The notes under the pieces: model-generated
The model's input: only the letters and a program-made list of their open reading frames with translations
Databases searched by the model: none
What the model was told of the DNA's origin: nothing
Shown here: positions 8,659 to 16,140 of the stretch, one piece after another
Layout of the letters: every line of letters begins with the position of its first letter
How positions within the stretch are numbered: the first letter of the stretch is position 1
Assembly (NCBI GenBank): GCA_016873165.1
Contig: VGXV01000036.1
Coordinates: forward strand, 1-33,056
Length of the DNA stretch: 33,056 nucleotides
From: Planctomycetota bacterium
GTDB taxonomy: Bacteria > Planctomycetota > Brocadiia > Brocadiales > Brocadiaceae
Reading direction: 5' to 3'
Position numbers and translations under genes: made by a program

Positions 8659-9855
8659 TTATTCCACCTTTTCCACTCCCAATGCCTTTGCCATTCCGAG
8701 CAAAGTTCTGCCAACCAGAGAGCGTTTCATCTCTATTGCCTGAAAATCGCATACTTCATCACAGCAAAAACAACCGATACATTTCTTTTTGTCAACAATC
8801 ACTTTTCCCGTTTCCTTTGACATTGCGCCAGCCGGACAATTCCTTACACATTCATAGCACCGTGTGCAATTCGAATGGTTTACCGTAGAAAAAGTAGAGC
8901 ATGTATTGTCAAACATCATTGCAAGAAGGAAGTCAGGGAGATACTTTCCCGCAAAGTCCTGCGCGCCGCTGGAGGGTTTTTTAAAATCATGCACTGCTAC
9001 ATTTTGAATAGATTCTCCCGCTACGGTAATATTGCTAAACTCACCCATGCCCAAACCGCGCTGATGCGCAAAACGGATAGTCGGCACGGCCATAGGTTCG
9101 AAACCAATGATATTGCTGGCTACGGCATCCAGGGCAACGCTATCCTTGCTGGAAATAATTAAACCGACCTTTTTGGGATTCCCTGCGTTAGGGCCGTTTC
9201 CTTCCATGCCAACAACCGCATCCATTATGATAAGATGAGGCGGCACCATCTGATAGATATCCACCAGCGCCTTGGCAAAGACCGTTGGTTTCGGCGCTAT
9301 TAAATGAACATTCTTTTTGCCATTGCCGGGTATGGCGCCAAGCATATTTTTTATTGCCCCGGTGTACTGTGTGAGACCATGTGTCTTCAACTTAGGCACA
9401 GAAACAATAAAATCTACCTCTCGCAGTGTTCTTGCAATACGGAATTTATCCAGGATTTCATAATCCTTGTTGTGAACGTCTATATAGTTGTCTTTGTCAA
9501 AGTTTACAATCTTCGCGCCGGTATTTTCGGCAATTTCGTTTATGCGGGTAACCCGAAAGGCATTAAACGTAGAGCTGTTCTTTACGCTTCCCGATGAATC
9601 CCCGATATATACTTCACATCCAAAATCCTTCTGAAATATATCCACCAACGCCCTCACTACGGCAGGATGGGTATTTACCGCTCTTTCCGGAGGCTGGGAG
9701 GAGGAAAGGAGATTGAGTTTTAACAGCACTTTCTTTCCCGGCCGTACAAGTTTTTCAGCGCCATTAAGCATGCTTAAGGACTGATGTATCGCATGATAAA
9801 CCTTTTCCGGCGTATAATCGTCACATTTTGCAATTGATACTATAGGCATAGGCAA
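8659..9855 (-). CDS. DUF362 domain protein with C-terminal 2x[4Fe-4S] ferredoxin
   Basis: 398 residues. The N-terminal about 300 residues match the DUF362 family: VLLKLNLLS near the start, an IGDSSGS loop, PKLKTHGLTQYTGAIKNMLGAIPG, and MDAVVGMEGNGPNAGNPK. The C-terminal part has two four-cysteine clusters (CTRCYECVRNCP and CIGCFCCDEVC), each able to bind a [4Fe-4S] cluster. No signal peptide is seen, so it should be cytoplasmic. DUF362 proteins are thought to be redox or sulfur/iron-related, but their reaction is not settled, so no specific function is given. The start gives MPMPIVSI; the ATG two codons in is an alternative. Confidence 0.9.
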   Translation of the reverse strand: MPMPIVSIAKCDDYTPEKVYHAIHQSLSMLNGAEKLVRPGKKVLLKLNLLSSSQPPERAVNTHPAVVRALVDIFQKDFGCEVYIGDSSGSVKNSSTFNAFRVTRINEIAENTGAKIVNFDKDNYIDVHNKDYEILDKFRIARTLREVDFIVSVPKLKTHGLTQYTGAIKNMLGAIPGNGKKNVHLIAPKPTVFAKALVDIYQMVPPHLIIMDAVVGMEGNGPNAGNPKKVGLIISSKDSVALDAVASNIIGFEPMAVPTIRFAHQRGLGMGEFSNITVAGESIQNVAVHDFKKPSSGAQDFAGKYLPDFLLAMMFDNTCSTFSTVNHSNCTRCYECVRNCPAGAMSKETGKVIVDKKKCIGCFCCDEVCDFQAIEMKRSLVGRTLLGMAKALGVEKVE

Positions 9856-9986
9856 CCCTCGTAAAAATTTTTCGTATCTACGTTATAACTTTTTCATATG
9901 CCAGATACGTAAACAAAACAGATTAATACATTCATTTTTTTCCCCGCCCCTGCCACAAAGAAGATTGCCCCCCAGACAAGTTTTAG

Positions 9987-10001
9987 AATCCTGTCAGGAT
10001 T
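9987..10001. repeat. Short palindrome of the CCTGTCAGG family
   Basis: AATCCTGTCAGGATT is a perfect 15-base palindrome around a central T, in the gap between the radical SAM gene and the DUF362 gene. The same core, as AACCCTGTCAGGGTT and its mate, forms the large hairpin at 23039-23080. It may act as a weak terminator or be a relic of a dispersed repeat. Confidence 0.5.
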
Positions 10002-10015
10002 AATTCAAATCAAAT

Positions 10016-11479
10016 TCAAAAGAATTTATTCATTGCTTCGGCTTTTTCCATATCTTCATTGTATAGTTCCCTCTCGCTTCGTTTATTTTGAAACAAGTTG
10101 TTTTTTAGCCGCAGAAATGGCCGTCTGAAATATTGTCTGTAATAATAAGCGAGGGGATAATTTTTGATAAATGCGGGTGTGGTGCATATGTAATTAGCAT
10201 ATTTTTTGTTATATTTCCATCTTAAAAATTGAAGATCATCAGATTCTAAATAGTTTGTCTTCACATTTGCCCAAAAGCAGTTATAGCGGCTGTAGTCGTA
10301 TTTGTTCGTTATCAGGCCCGATTTTAATAGCTCTTCACGCATACCGGTCTTGGGGTAAGGCGTCAGGATTTGGTCTGCAAAAAAGTCTATTTGCAAGTCC
10401 CCAAAGAACTCATAATTTCTGGCAATATCTTCTTCTTTATCGTTCGGATTCCCGATTATCATCCCTCCAACAATCATAATGTTGTGCTCGTGAAGACGTT
10501 TTACCGCAAGTTTTGTCTTTTCGATGATATTTCCCTTCTTCATCAGTTTCAGATTTTCTTCCGATGCGTTTTCAATGCCAAGAAAAACGATCCTGAAACC
10601 TGCCTTTGCCATTTTTCCGGCAAGAGTTTCCGACGATGCAATCCCGGCGCTGCTTGCCTGGATGATATAGCGAATGTCGTTATGTCCCGCATCCACAATC
10701 GCATCGCACAGCGATTCGAATCGTTTTATATCCAACGCGAAATTATCATCGGAAAAGATGATAAAATTCGCGCCATGTTGCTTGGCATTGGCAATATCGG
10801 CAAGAATTCTTTCCGTGCTGAATCTTCGGAAGGTTTTGCCATACATTTTATCCATACTGCAAAAATTACAGGGCATCACACATCCGCGGGAAGACTCTAT
10901 GATATCGAGGGTAAAGCCGTAATATTTATATCCTTTCCATATCCGCTTCGATCTGTCGGGAATTTTTATTTTATCCAGATCCTCCAAAGGGCGTTGCGGA
11001 TTGTGAACAAATACACCGTTCTTGCGGAAAGAAACACCCGCGATGCTTTCTATTGCCTTCGTGCCGTTTATCGCCGCAATCAGTTCATTGAAACACAAAT
11101 CGCCTTCTCCCCGGACGAGAAAATCAAATGGGGCGGAATCGTCACACTGGCACAATTCGTTATACATAAGTGTTGCGTGGTAACCGCCTAAAACGGTCTT
11201 TATATTTTTATCGGATCCCTTGATTAATCCGGCTATCCTCCTTGCGGTGGCAAATTGCATACTCATTGCAGATAAACCGACTACGTCCGGGCGATATTGA
11301 GCAACCAGTTCCTTTATCGTCTCAGTAATAGCATTTCTCCGCAGGACAAGATCGGCTACAGAGACATTATGCCCCTCGATATTGCCCGCAATTGATGAAA
11401 TGGCAAGATTGGGAGGTTTCCATCGTCGGGCATTAAAATGCGGCGCGCAATCAGGCATTGATAATAAAAGAATATTCAT
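10016..11479 (-). CDS. B12-binding domain radical SAM protein
   Basis: 487 residues from ATG 11479, ten bases after the stop of the upstream peptidase gene. Residues about 1-140 form a cobalamin-binding-type Rossmann fold (MNILLLSMPD, DVVGLSAMSMQF, VLGGYHAT). The radical SAM domain follows with C200-x3-C204-x2-C207 (CVMPCNFC) binding the catalytic cluster, and FSDDNFALD and GIENASEENL match the usual barrel strands. The C-terminal part is basic and aromatic. The family includes methylases and ring-forming enzymes acting on lipids, tetrapyrroles and antibiotics. The substrate cannot be deduced, since the neighbours (M50 peptidase, DUF362) give no clear pathway. The frame is open further upstream, but that region overlaps the upstream gene. 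Confidence 0.9.
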   Translation of the reverse strand: MNILLLSMPDCAPHFNARRWKPPNLAISSIAGNIEGHNVSVADLVLRRNAITETIKELVAQYRPDVVGLSAMSMQFATARRIAGLIKGSDKNIKTVLGGYHATLMYNELCQCDDSAPFDFLVRGEGDLCFNELIAAINGTKAIESIAGVSFRKNGVFVHNPQRPLEDLDKIKIPDRSKRIWKGYKYYGFTLDIIESSRGCVMPCNFCSMDKMYGKTFRRFSTERILADIANAKQHGANFIIFSDDNFALDIKRFESLCDAIVDAGHNDIRYIIQASSAGIASSETLAGKMAKAGFRIVFLGIENASEENLKLMKKGNIIEKTKLAVKRLHEHNIMIVGGMIIGNPNDKEEDIARNYEFFGDLQIDFFADQILTPYPKTGMREELLKSGLITNKYDYSRYNCFWANVKTNYLESDDLQFLRWKYNKKYANYICTTPAFIKNYPLAYYYRQYFRRPFLRLKNNLFQNKRSERELYNEDMEKAEAMNKFF

Positions 11480-11489
11480 CTTCAGGATA

Positions 11490-12305
11490 TTAAAATTTAA
11501 GAGGAACAGGTGTAAAAGATATAAGAAAAACAATAAAAAGAATTATGCCAAGTATCTTTCTCTTACGGTCAAGAGAAGTGATTTCATCTGCGGGCGAAGG
11601 ATGCCGAAATCCAAAAATCAGCAGAAGTATGGCAAATAGTATCCAGCCCTTGTAAAAAAACACCGCAATCACACAAAAAATAAATATCCCTATGCGATAC
11701 ACGATATCGCTCTTTTTCCCCAATAGTGCATACATAACGTGTCCCCCGTCGAGTTGTCCGATGGGCAAAAGATTGAGCGCAGTCACAAACAATCCCGCCC
11801 AGCCTGCAAACGCAAGAGGATGAAGGTAAATATCCATCCCTTCCGGTAATGTCCCGAATACAATCTTAGCGATAAAGGAAAAGAGAAGGGGTTCTCCGAG
11901 CCCCAGGTAATGGGAGGAATCACTTGGCGCCGGTCGCACATCGGAAAGGATAAGGCCAATTATGATCGTAGGAATGGCAAATACTAACCCCATTAACGGT
12001 CCTGCCGCTCCGATATCAAACAACGCCTGTTTATTGGGTATGTGCCCTTTCATTTTAATCACTGCTCCGAATGTTCCAAAAGGCGGAAGCGGCAGCGGCA
12101 GAAAATATGGCATAGTGGCATCCACGCGGTATTTTCTGCACATAAAGAAGTGTCCTAATTCATGGGAAAGGAGGATTGACATTATGGCAATTGAATACCA
12201 TATCCCATTAACGTAATACGTTGTCAGAGAAGTGGCAATAAAGAGTAAAACATGAATTCGCACCTTTTTAAAAAAATTCGAAGACTTCCGTGCTTCTAAT
12301 GTCAT
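11490..12305 (-). CDS. M50 family membrane metallopeptidase (site-2 protease-like)
   Basis: 271 residues, polytopic. The zinc motif HELGH is at 48-52 inside a hydrophobic helix, and the third ligand is in LNLLPIGQLDGGH (D186). The segment MPYFLPLPLPPFGTFGAVIKMKG is typical of the M50 group related to plant EGY proteins and bacterial S2P homologues without a PDZ domain. It is expected to cut a transmembrane substrate in the inner membrane; the substrate is unknown. The gene overlaps no other and is followed ten bases later by the radical SAM gene, so the two are probably cotranscribed. No strong ribosome site precedes the ATG. Confidence 0.9.
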   Translation of the reverse strand: MTLEARKSSNFFKKVRIHVLLFIATSLTTYYVNGIWYSIAIMSILLSHELGHFFMCRKYRVDATMPYFLPLPLPPFGTFGAVIKMKGHIPNKQALFDIGAAGPLMGLVFAIPTIIIGLILSDVRPAPSDSSHYLGLGEPLLFSFIAKIVFGTLPEGMDIYLHPLAFAGWAGLFVTALNLLPIGQLDGGHVMYALLGKKSDIVYRIGIFIFCVIAVFFYKGWILFAILLLIFGFRHPSPADEITSLDRKRKILGIILFIVFLISFTPVPLKF

Positions 12306-12478
12306 TTAATCGTATGTGCCCTTTCGCAAAACAATAGCGCTGTATCGTTCTGTAATTTTAAACCTTAATCATGGGGAAATTCGTAATCAACTATTTGTCT
12401 ATAAACCCTTACATTGTAAAGGTTAATTTACTGCGTCACTTTAACATAATTTCTTTACAATAACATGTAACCTAAATT

Positions 12479-12506
12479 CTGCAAACAAGGCGAAGCCTTG
12501 TTGCAG
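12479..12506. repeat. Hairpin near the left end of a truncated IS1380-like element
   Basis: CTGCAAACAAGGC and GCCTTGTTGCAG pair across a GAA loop, with one bulged A. It lies about 85 bases before the transposase fragment's ATG and is followed by AAAAGGAG (near 12572). The element's end probably lies just upstream, near 12470 (CCTAAATT...). No matching right end is visible because the element is truncated. The stretch 12306-12470 shows nothing recognisable. Confidence 0.4.
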
Positions 12507-12590
12507 GAATAGGCTGGAAATGGTAGAATCATCAAGGGTTTTAAGGTGTTTTTAAGAACGAAAACAATCAAAAGGAGATTCACCAGATCC

Positions 12591-12848
12591 ATGAAGAATA
12601 TACCACAAAAAGAGGGAAGAAACCAACCGAAAATTAAGACGGAGATGAATGGGAAGGGATTAACAGTCCTGCTGCCGGTATTGACGTTCATGGGGAAGTT
12701 GTTGTTTCGGGAAAGAATCCATGATGCAGTGGATAAGGAGTGTGGCGCAAATGCGGAATATCAGTTTGCAGACATAGTGCAAATGGTGGTAATCGGGCTG
12801 ATAGCGGGAGCGACTCACCTCCTGCGGTCGGTGAAACGACATCAGATG
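12591..12848 (+). pseudogene. IS1380-like transposase, 5' fragment joined to CRISPR array
   Basis: From ATG 12591 the frame reads MKNIPQKEGRNQPKIK..., then LTVLLPVLTFMGKLLF and FADIVQMVVIGLIAGATHLL, which resembles the N-terminus of IS1380-family transposases (DLL-x-x-LV-x-G-x-LAG pattern). The family is normally over 400 residues. Here the similarity stops after about 80 residues, where the sequence runs into the CRISPR repeats. Reading on, the frame simply translates a CRISPR repeat, so the gene is dead. The last recognisable transposase codons contain GGGAGCGAC (12806-12814), identical to the end of the CRISPR repeat. Homology to this family was judged by eye. Confidence 0.55.
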
Positions 12849-13274
12849 GTTTCAATCCACGCTCCCGCATGGGGAGCGACACGTTGTCGGACATGATTGG
12901 CACAAATAGCCTGGTTTCAATCCACGCTCCCGCATGGGGAGCGACACCGGGACATGTACGACGCCCTCGGCTTTGACGCGTTTCAATCCACGCTCCCGCA
13001 TGGGGAGCGACGAGATATTATGGGCGATGCTTTAAAAGACGTATTGTTTCAATCCACGCTCCCGCATGGGGAGCGACTCGGGGAGCGGGGTAAGTACACG
13101 ACATTTGATGAGTTTCAATCCACGCTCCCTCATGGGGAGCGACCAATCGTATAAGATCATCATCGCGCAACGACGGGTTTCAATCCACGCTCCCGCATGG
13201 GGAGCGACCGACTTATCCTCTCAGGCTGTCCTCAAGCGTAGTGTTTCAATCCACGCTCCCGCATGGGGAGCGAC
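12849..13274 (-). CRISPR. Type I-C CRISPR array, 7 repeats, 6 spacers
   Basis: Seven 32-base repeats start at 12849, 12914, 12980, 13046, 13112, 13177 and 13243, separated by spacers of 33 or 34 bases. Six are identical; the fifth (13112-13143) has T for G in the loop. On the minus strand each repeat begins GTCGCTCCC, has a 7-bp stem (CGCTCCC/GGGAGCG) around a 5-base loop and ends in the 11-base tail TGGATTGAAAC. That tail fits the 5' handle left by Cas5 cleavage in type I-C. The minus strand is therefore the crRNA strand, and the leader is on the high-coordinate side next to cas2. A partial repeat end (12806-12814) followed by exactly 34 bases precedes the first full repeat. Confidence 0.97.
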
Positions 13275-13463
13275 CCCCCCCTGCACGTATAACATAATAC
13301 GTGCATACAACTTATATAGTATTTTTTGCGAACCTTTCTTTTTCAGGATAACAAATCATTATATTGCCAAAGATCATTTTTCTAACCTTCCTATTGGTAA
13401 TATGATATTGATTTGCGAACCTTGCAGAAAAACTCTGTGAACTTAGGGTTCGCAATGCTCTTT
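13275..13463 (-). promoter_or_regulatory. CRISPR leader
   Basis: This 189-bp A/T-rich stretch lies between the end of cas2 and the first repeat in the direction of array transcription. It holds three copies of the 9-mer TTGCGAACC: 13326-13334 and 13413-13421 on the plus strand, and inverted at 13447-13455. A perfect 8-bp inverted repeat, GCACGTAT/ATACGTGC (13283-13304), sits nine bases from the first repeat. The minus strand includes a TATAAT-like word in the middle (GGCAATATAATG), but no good -35 partner was found. Leaders of this kind carry the array promoter and the docking site for new-spacer integration. Confidence 0.8.
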
Positions 13464-13751
13464 TTAAACAATAAGCGGCCCATCCTGGTCTATTGATTTT
13501 TTAGCGCCTACATGCTCTACACGATGTTTCCAGTTTGAACCTAAAAAGTAAAATCGCAGACTGTCTTTTTCAGCATCTATTTCATCAATGAGTCTCTGGC
13601 GTAAGACCGTCCATTGTGCAGGGTCAACGATGCACTCAAATACCGAATACTGCACTCTCTGTCCATAGTCAAGGCACGCACGTGCAACCCTGCGAAGCCG
13701 CTTTTGTCCTTTATCCTCGGAAGCAACATCATAACTGACCAGTACAAACAT
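13464..13751 (-). CDS. cas2: CRISPR-associated endonuclease Cas2 (type I-C)
   Basis: 95 residues, standard size. It opens with the ferredoxin-fold strand MFVLVSYDV, whose Asp is the conserved active-site residue, followed by the basic RRVARACLDYGQRVQYSVFEC segment typical of Cas2. It forms the spacer-integration complex with Cas1. The ORF starts nine bases after the cas1 stop, and a GGAGG lies inside the end of cas1. It is the last gene of the operon and is followed directly by the leader and array. Confidence 0.97.
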   Translation of the reverse strand: MFVLVSYDVASEDKGQKRLRRVARACLDYGQRVQYSVFECIVDPAQWTVLRQRLIDEIDAEKDSLRFYFLGSNWKHRVEHVGAKKSIDQDGPLIV

Positions 13752-13760
13752 GATTTTATT

Positions 13761-14792
13761 TTACCTCCATATAAATGGCGGATAGGCGTCAAGATCACCC
13801 CTTACGTGCCGCGCCAGAAGCATTGCCTGGATATGAAAAAGCAGTCCAATCGTTACTTTTTCATTAAGGAACGGATGCAGAATCTCATCCTGTTTTCGTG
13901 TCTGATATGCGGTAAGTACGGTTTTTCTTGTTTCGTCATCCATCAGCACTGCGCCATTTTCTTTCTTTTCAAAGCCTTTTCCCTTTACCTGTCCCAGATT
14001 AATCAATGAAAGGATAAGCCGGTCTGCAAGAAACGGTCGGAATTCTTCCATAAGATCAAGGGCAAGGCCAGGCCTTCCCGGACGGTCTCTGTGGAGAAAC
14101 CCAACCGCCGGGTCAAGGCCTACTGCCTCTAAAGCCGACCTGATATCGTGCATGACAATTGTATACATAAATGACAGCAGGCAGTTTACCGTATCCAAAG
14201 GAGGCCGACGGTTCCGTTCCTGAAAGGTAAAATCTTCTTTCTGTGAAAGAATCAAATGATCAAATGCGCCAAAATAGGTCAAAGCGGCTTCTCCTTCTAT
14301 CCCGCGTAAGATGTCCGGCGACGGCTCCGATTGCAATCGTTTCATAGAGGTTGCGAGCTTTCTTGAAGCAGTGGTCAAGGCTTCAGCGTTGACTTTATCA
14401 GGGTGATCCCGAAGGACACGTTCAATCACTATGCGGCAATTAGCGATCTTGCCGGTTAATATCGCCCGTGCAACACATGCGGATGTTTTAGGATCATCTG
14501 CCTGACGGTACTGTTCACGCCTCAGGAGAACGTTACCGGATACAGGCCCCTGCACTTTTGCAAGGAAACGTCCGTACTCCGTCAGAAAACTTATGGAAAC
14601 ATTCTGCTCGGCGCAGTAACCCATCAGGTAAGGGCTGCAGGATACCTGCCCGAAACAGACAATACCCCCGATGGTATGCACCGGGAGGCGCAGGCGCACT
14701 TCGTTTTCCACTTTGACAATAACGGACTCTCCCTCCTTTGCAAGATATGCCCCTTGTGTTGTTACGAATAAGGTATTCAGGTGTCTTTTCAT
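13761..14792 (-). CDS. cas1: CRISPR-associated integrase Cas1 (type I-C)
   Basis: 343 residues, typical of Cas1c. The N-terminal beta domain (KRHLNTLFVTTQGAYLAKEG) precedes the helical catalytic domain. Metal-ligand residues are visible: E166 (ILRGIEGEAA), H234 (GFLHRDRPGRPG) and D246/E249 (LALDLMEEF). It inserts new spacers at the leader end with Cas2. Two 60-base lines that I counted (14101-14160, 14281-14340) are 55-57% G+C, clearly above the cas3 and cas8 genes of the same operon. A dispersed repeat separates it from cas4, and no ribosome site is evident before the ATG. Confidence 0.97.
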   Translation of the reverse strand: MKRHLNTLFVTTQGAYLAKEGESVIVKVENEVRLRLPVHTIGGIVCFGQVSCSPYLMGYCAEQNVSISFLTEYGRFLAKVQGPVSGNVLLRREQYRQADDPKTSACVARAILTGKIANCRIVIERVLRDHPDKVNAEALTTASRKLATSMKRLQSEPSPDILRGIEGEAALTYFGAFDHLILSQKEDFTFQERNRRPPLDTVNCLLSFMYTIVMHDIRSALEAVGLDPAVGFLHRDRPGRPGLALDLMEEFRPFLADRLILSLINLGQVKGKGFEKKENGAVLMDDETRKTVLTAYQTRKQDEILHPFLNEKVTIGLLFHIQAMLLARHVRGDLDAYPPFIWR

Positions 14793-14826
14793 AGTAAGTG
14801 TATTTTAAAGAATATTAATGTTTGTT

Positions 14827-14876
14827 GCACTTCGACTTCGCTCAGTGTGACGTTATTCCGGGCGGAGTCGGGGAAT
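14827..14876. repeat. Dispersed repeat inside the cas operon (cas4-cas1 gap)
   Basis: The 114-bp gap between cas4 and cas1 contains a copy of the CTTCGACTTCGCTCAG repeat (14827-14851), followed by a partial inverted mate (GGCGGAGTCGGGG, ending near 14872). The same family occurs in gaps at 216-240, 25012-25085 and 25562-25640. The pair could form a hairpin in the operon mRNA upstream of cas1. Confidence 0.65.
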
Positions 14877-14906
14877 TTTTGTCATAATAGCGGCCTAACT
14901 TGTTCG

Positions 14907-15569
14907 TCATAGCAGATCAGATTCTGCATCCTGCTGGTCAATAAATCCTGTCAGATATTTACTCGCCCTTCCCTTTGTATCACAAACCTTTGGCATGCAT
15001 AATTCAACCAGTGAACAGCTTTTACACTTTTTTGAGTATTCCGGTTTAGGGGTTATTCCTGAGCGAATGAGTTCATGAACATTTCTTGCAGTTTCTTCCG
15101 TCTCTGTTCTCAAAGCCGTGTCAAATATAACACCCTGCCTGTGTCTGGTAGTACCGTAGAACAGGGCGCCTTCGTTAATGGCACAATTGAGCATTTCCTC
15201 AAGGCACATGGCTTGTGCGCAGAGTTGTACCTTATCGCAGTTGTCCGCTTTTGGTTTTCCTCTCTTATATTCTACGGGGAACGGATGCCACGTATCTCCC
15301 TGCCGGTGAAATTCCACGACATCGGCCTTACCGATCAGGCCAAGTCGCAATGATCTGAGAGGAACGCCGTATTCGATGCGGATGTTTCCTCTCGATTCTC
15401 TGTCTGCCGTATCAACCTTGTCGTGCAGGATTCTGCCTTCGGCAGTAAACTGATTTTCATTCCACAACTGCTCAATGTGAATCAGGGCGCATTGCCGTTT
15501 GCAGAACACGAAGTGCTGCAAAGCAGAAAGCTGAATCAAATCATCTTCATTATATGTACAATAAGTCAT
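14907..15569 (-). CDS. cas4: CRISPR-associated exonuclease Cas4 (type I-C)
   Basis: 220 residues from ATG 15569. The frame is open to an ATG at 15635, but that start would overlap the upstream gene by 59 bases and add 22 residues not expected in the family. Cas4 features are LSALQHFVFCKRQCALIH near the N-terminus (C23 as the first cluster ligand), a RecB-type nuclease core (GKADVVEFH, FPVEYKRGKPK) and a C-terminal CKSCSLVELC trio completing the Fe-S ligands. Cas4 trims prespacers and selects for the PAM. The first residues, MTYCTYNE, are unusual and come from a short repeat shared with the upstream gene. AGGAG (15588-15592) is 18 bases from the ATG, longer than ideal. Confidence 0.95.
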   Translation of the reverse strand: MTYCTYNEDDLIQLSALQHFVFCKRQCALIHIEQLWNENQFTAEGRILHDKVDTADRESRGNIRIEYGVPLRSLRLGLIGKADVVEFHRQGDTWHPFPVEYKRGKPKADNCDKVQLCAQAMCLEEMLNCAINEGALFYGTTRHRQGVIFDTALRTETEETARNVHELIRSGITPKPEYSKKCKSCSLVELCMPKVCDTKGRASKYLTGFIDQQDAESDLL

Positions 15570-15576
15570 ATACGTC

Positions 15577-16140
15577 TTATTTTTTTCTCCTCTCAGACCG
15601 CACCCGATAAAGCCTTTCTGTAAATCCACCCTCATTTAAAAAATCCTTTTCCAGCGTTCTTAACTGCTGGTCAAGCAGGTAGTTTGTCTGGTGAATCAGG
15701 CAGATCATGGTGTTTGCAGCAACCTCCGGAGGCGAAGCCTCAATATAGGTCTTATAAGTCAAATAAGACCTATTTTTTTGGTAGCAAAGATTTCTGACTT
15801 CTTTAGACCGAGGATAATCTTTTGTCCAGAGAGTAAGCCCTTTTTGCCTCAAAAAATCCTGAAAATCCAGAAGCAGTTCTTCAAGGCTTGCCCGTGCCAC
15901 GCCGATAAGTTTTAGCTCAGTCTTTTTAGAAGTGCCCGAAGCCATACTCCCTTCAGCGATATTCTGCTTGCCGCTGCGCGCCGCCTGCACCATCTGGTCA
16001 TGGGTGCGGGAGCGGCGGTCGATGAAACGGTTGCAGAATACTATCGTAGCATCATACACAATCTCCGCCATTTTGTAAGACTGTAGTTCCCGATACCCGC
16101 CGTGCGGTGGTATGAGTTGGGATTCTTTTGGGTCAGTCAT
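15577..16140 (-). CDS. Four-helix-bundle protein (S23/Avd-like) embedded in the cas operon
   Basis: 187 residues with the hallmarks of the four-helix-bundle family (23S rRNA intervening-sequence protein; also Avd of diversity-generating retroelements): the LQSYKMAEIVYDATIVFC helix, DQMVQAARSGKQNIAEG, and KKTELKLIGVARASLEELLLDF. It is basic overall and ends in RVRSERRKK, suggesting nucleic-acid binding. A variable insert (KNRSYLTYKTYIEA) lies before the last helix. The ATG immediately follows the cas7 stop with no gap, its ribosome site AAAGGAT lies inside the end of cas7, and cas4 starts seven bases after its stop. It is therefore an integral operon member, though not a standard type I-C gene. 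Its role is unknown. Confidence 0.88.
   Translation of the reverse strand: MTDPKESQLIPPHGGYRELQSYKMAEIVYDATIVFCNRFIDRRSRTHDQMVQAARSGKQNIAEGSMASGTSKKTELKLIGVARASLEELLLDFQDFLRQKGLTLWTKDYPRSKEVRNLCYQKNRSYLTYKTYIEASPPEVAANTMICLIHQTNYLLDQQLRTLEKDFLNEGGFTERLYRVRSERRKK

Noticed and set aside
10370-11191. 273-codon plus-strand frame opposite the radical SAM gene
   Set aside because: It is antisense to a gene with clear family motifs; the peptide has no recognisable features.
12897-13440. Plus-strand open frames running through the CRISPR array with repeated QSTLPHGER or VSIHAPAWGAT peptides
   Set aside because: Repeat plus spacer is often 66 bases (22 codons), so frames stay open by periodicity; they translate repeats, not genes.
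13275-13463. A tracrRNA-like or separate RNA gene beside the array
   Set aside because: No anti-repeat is present; type I-C does not need one, and the stretch fits a leader.
15577-16140. Possibility that the four-helix-bundle gene marks a diversity-generating retroelement
   Set aside because: No reverse transcriptase, template repeat or variable repeat is present nearby; only the accessory-type protein is seen.
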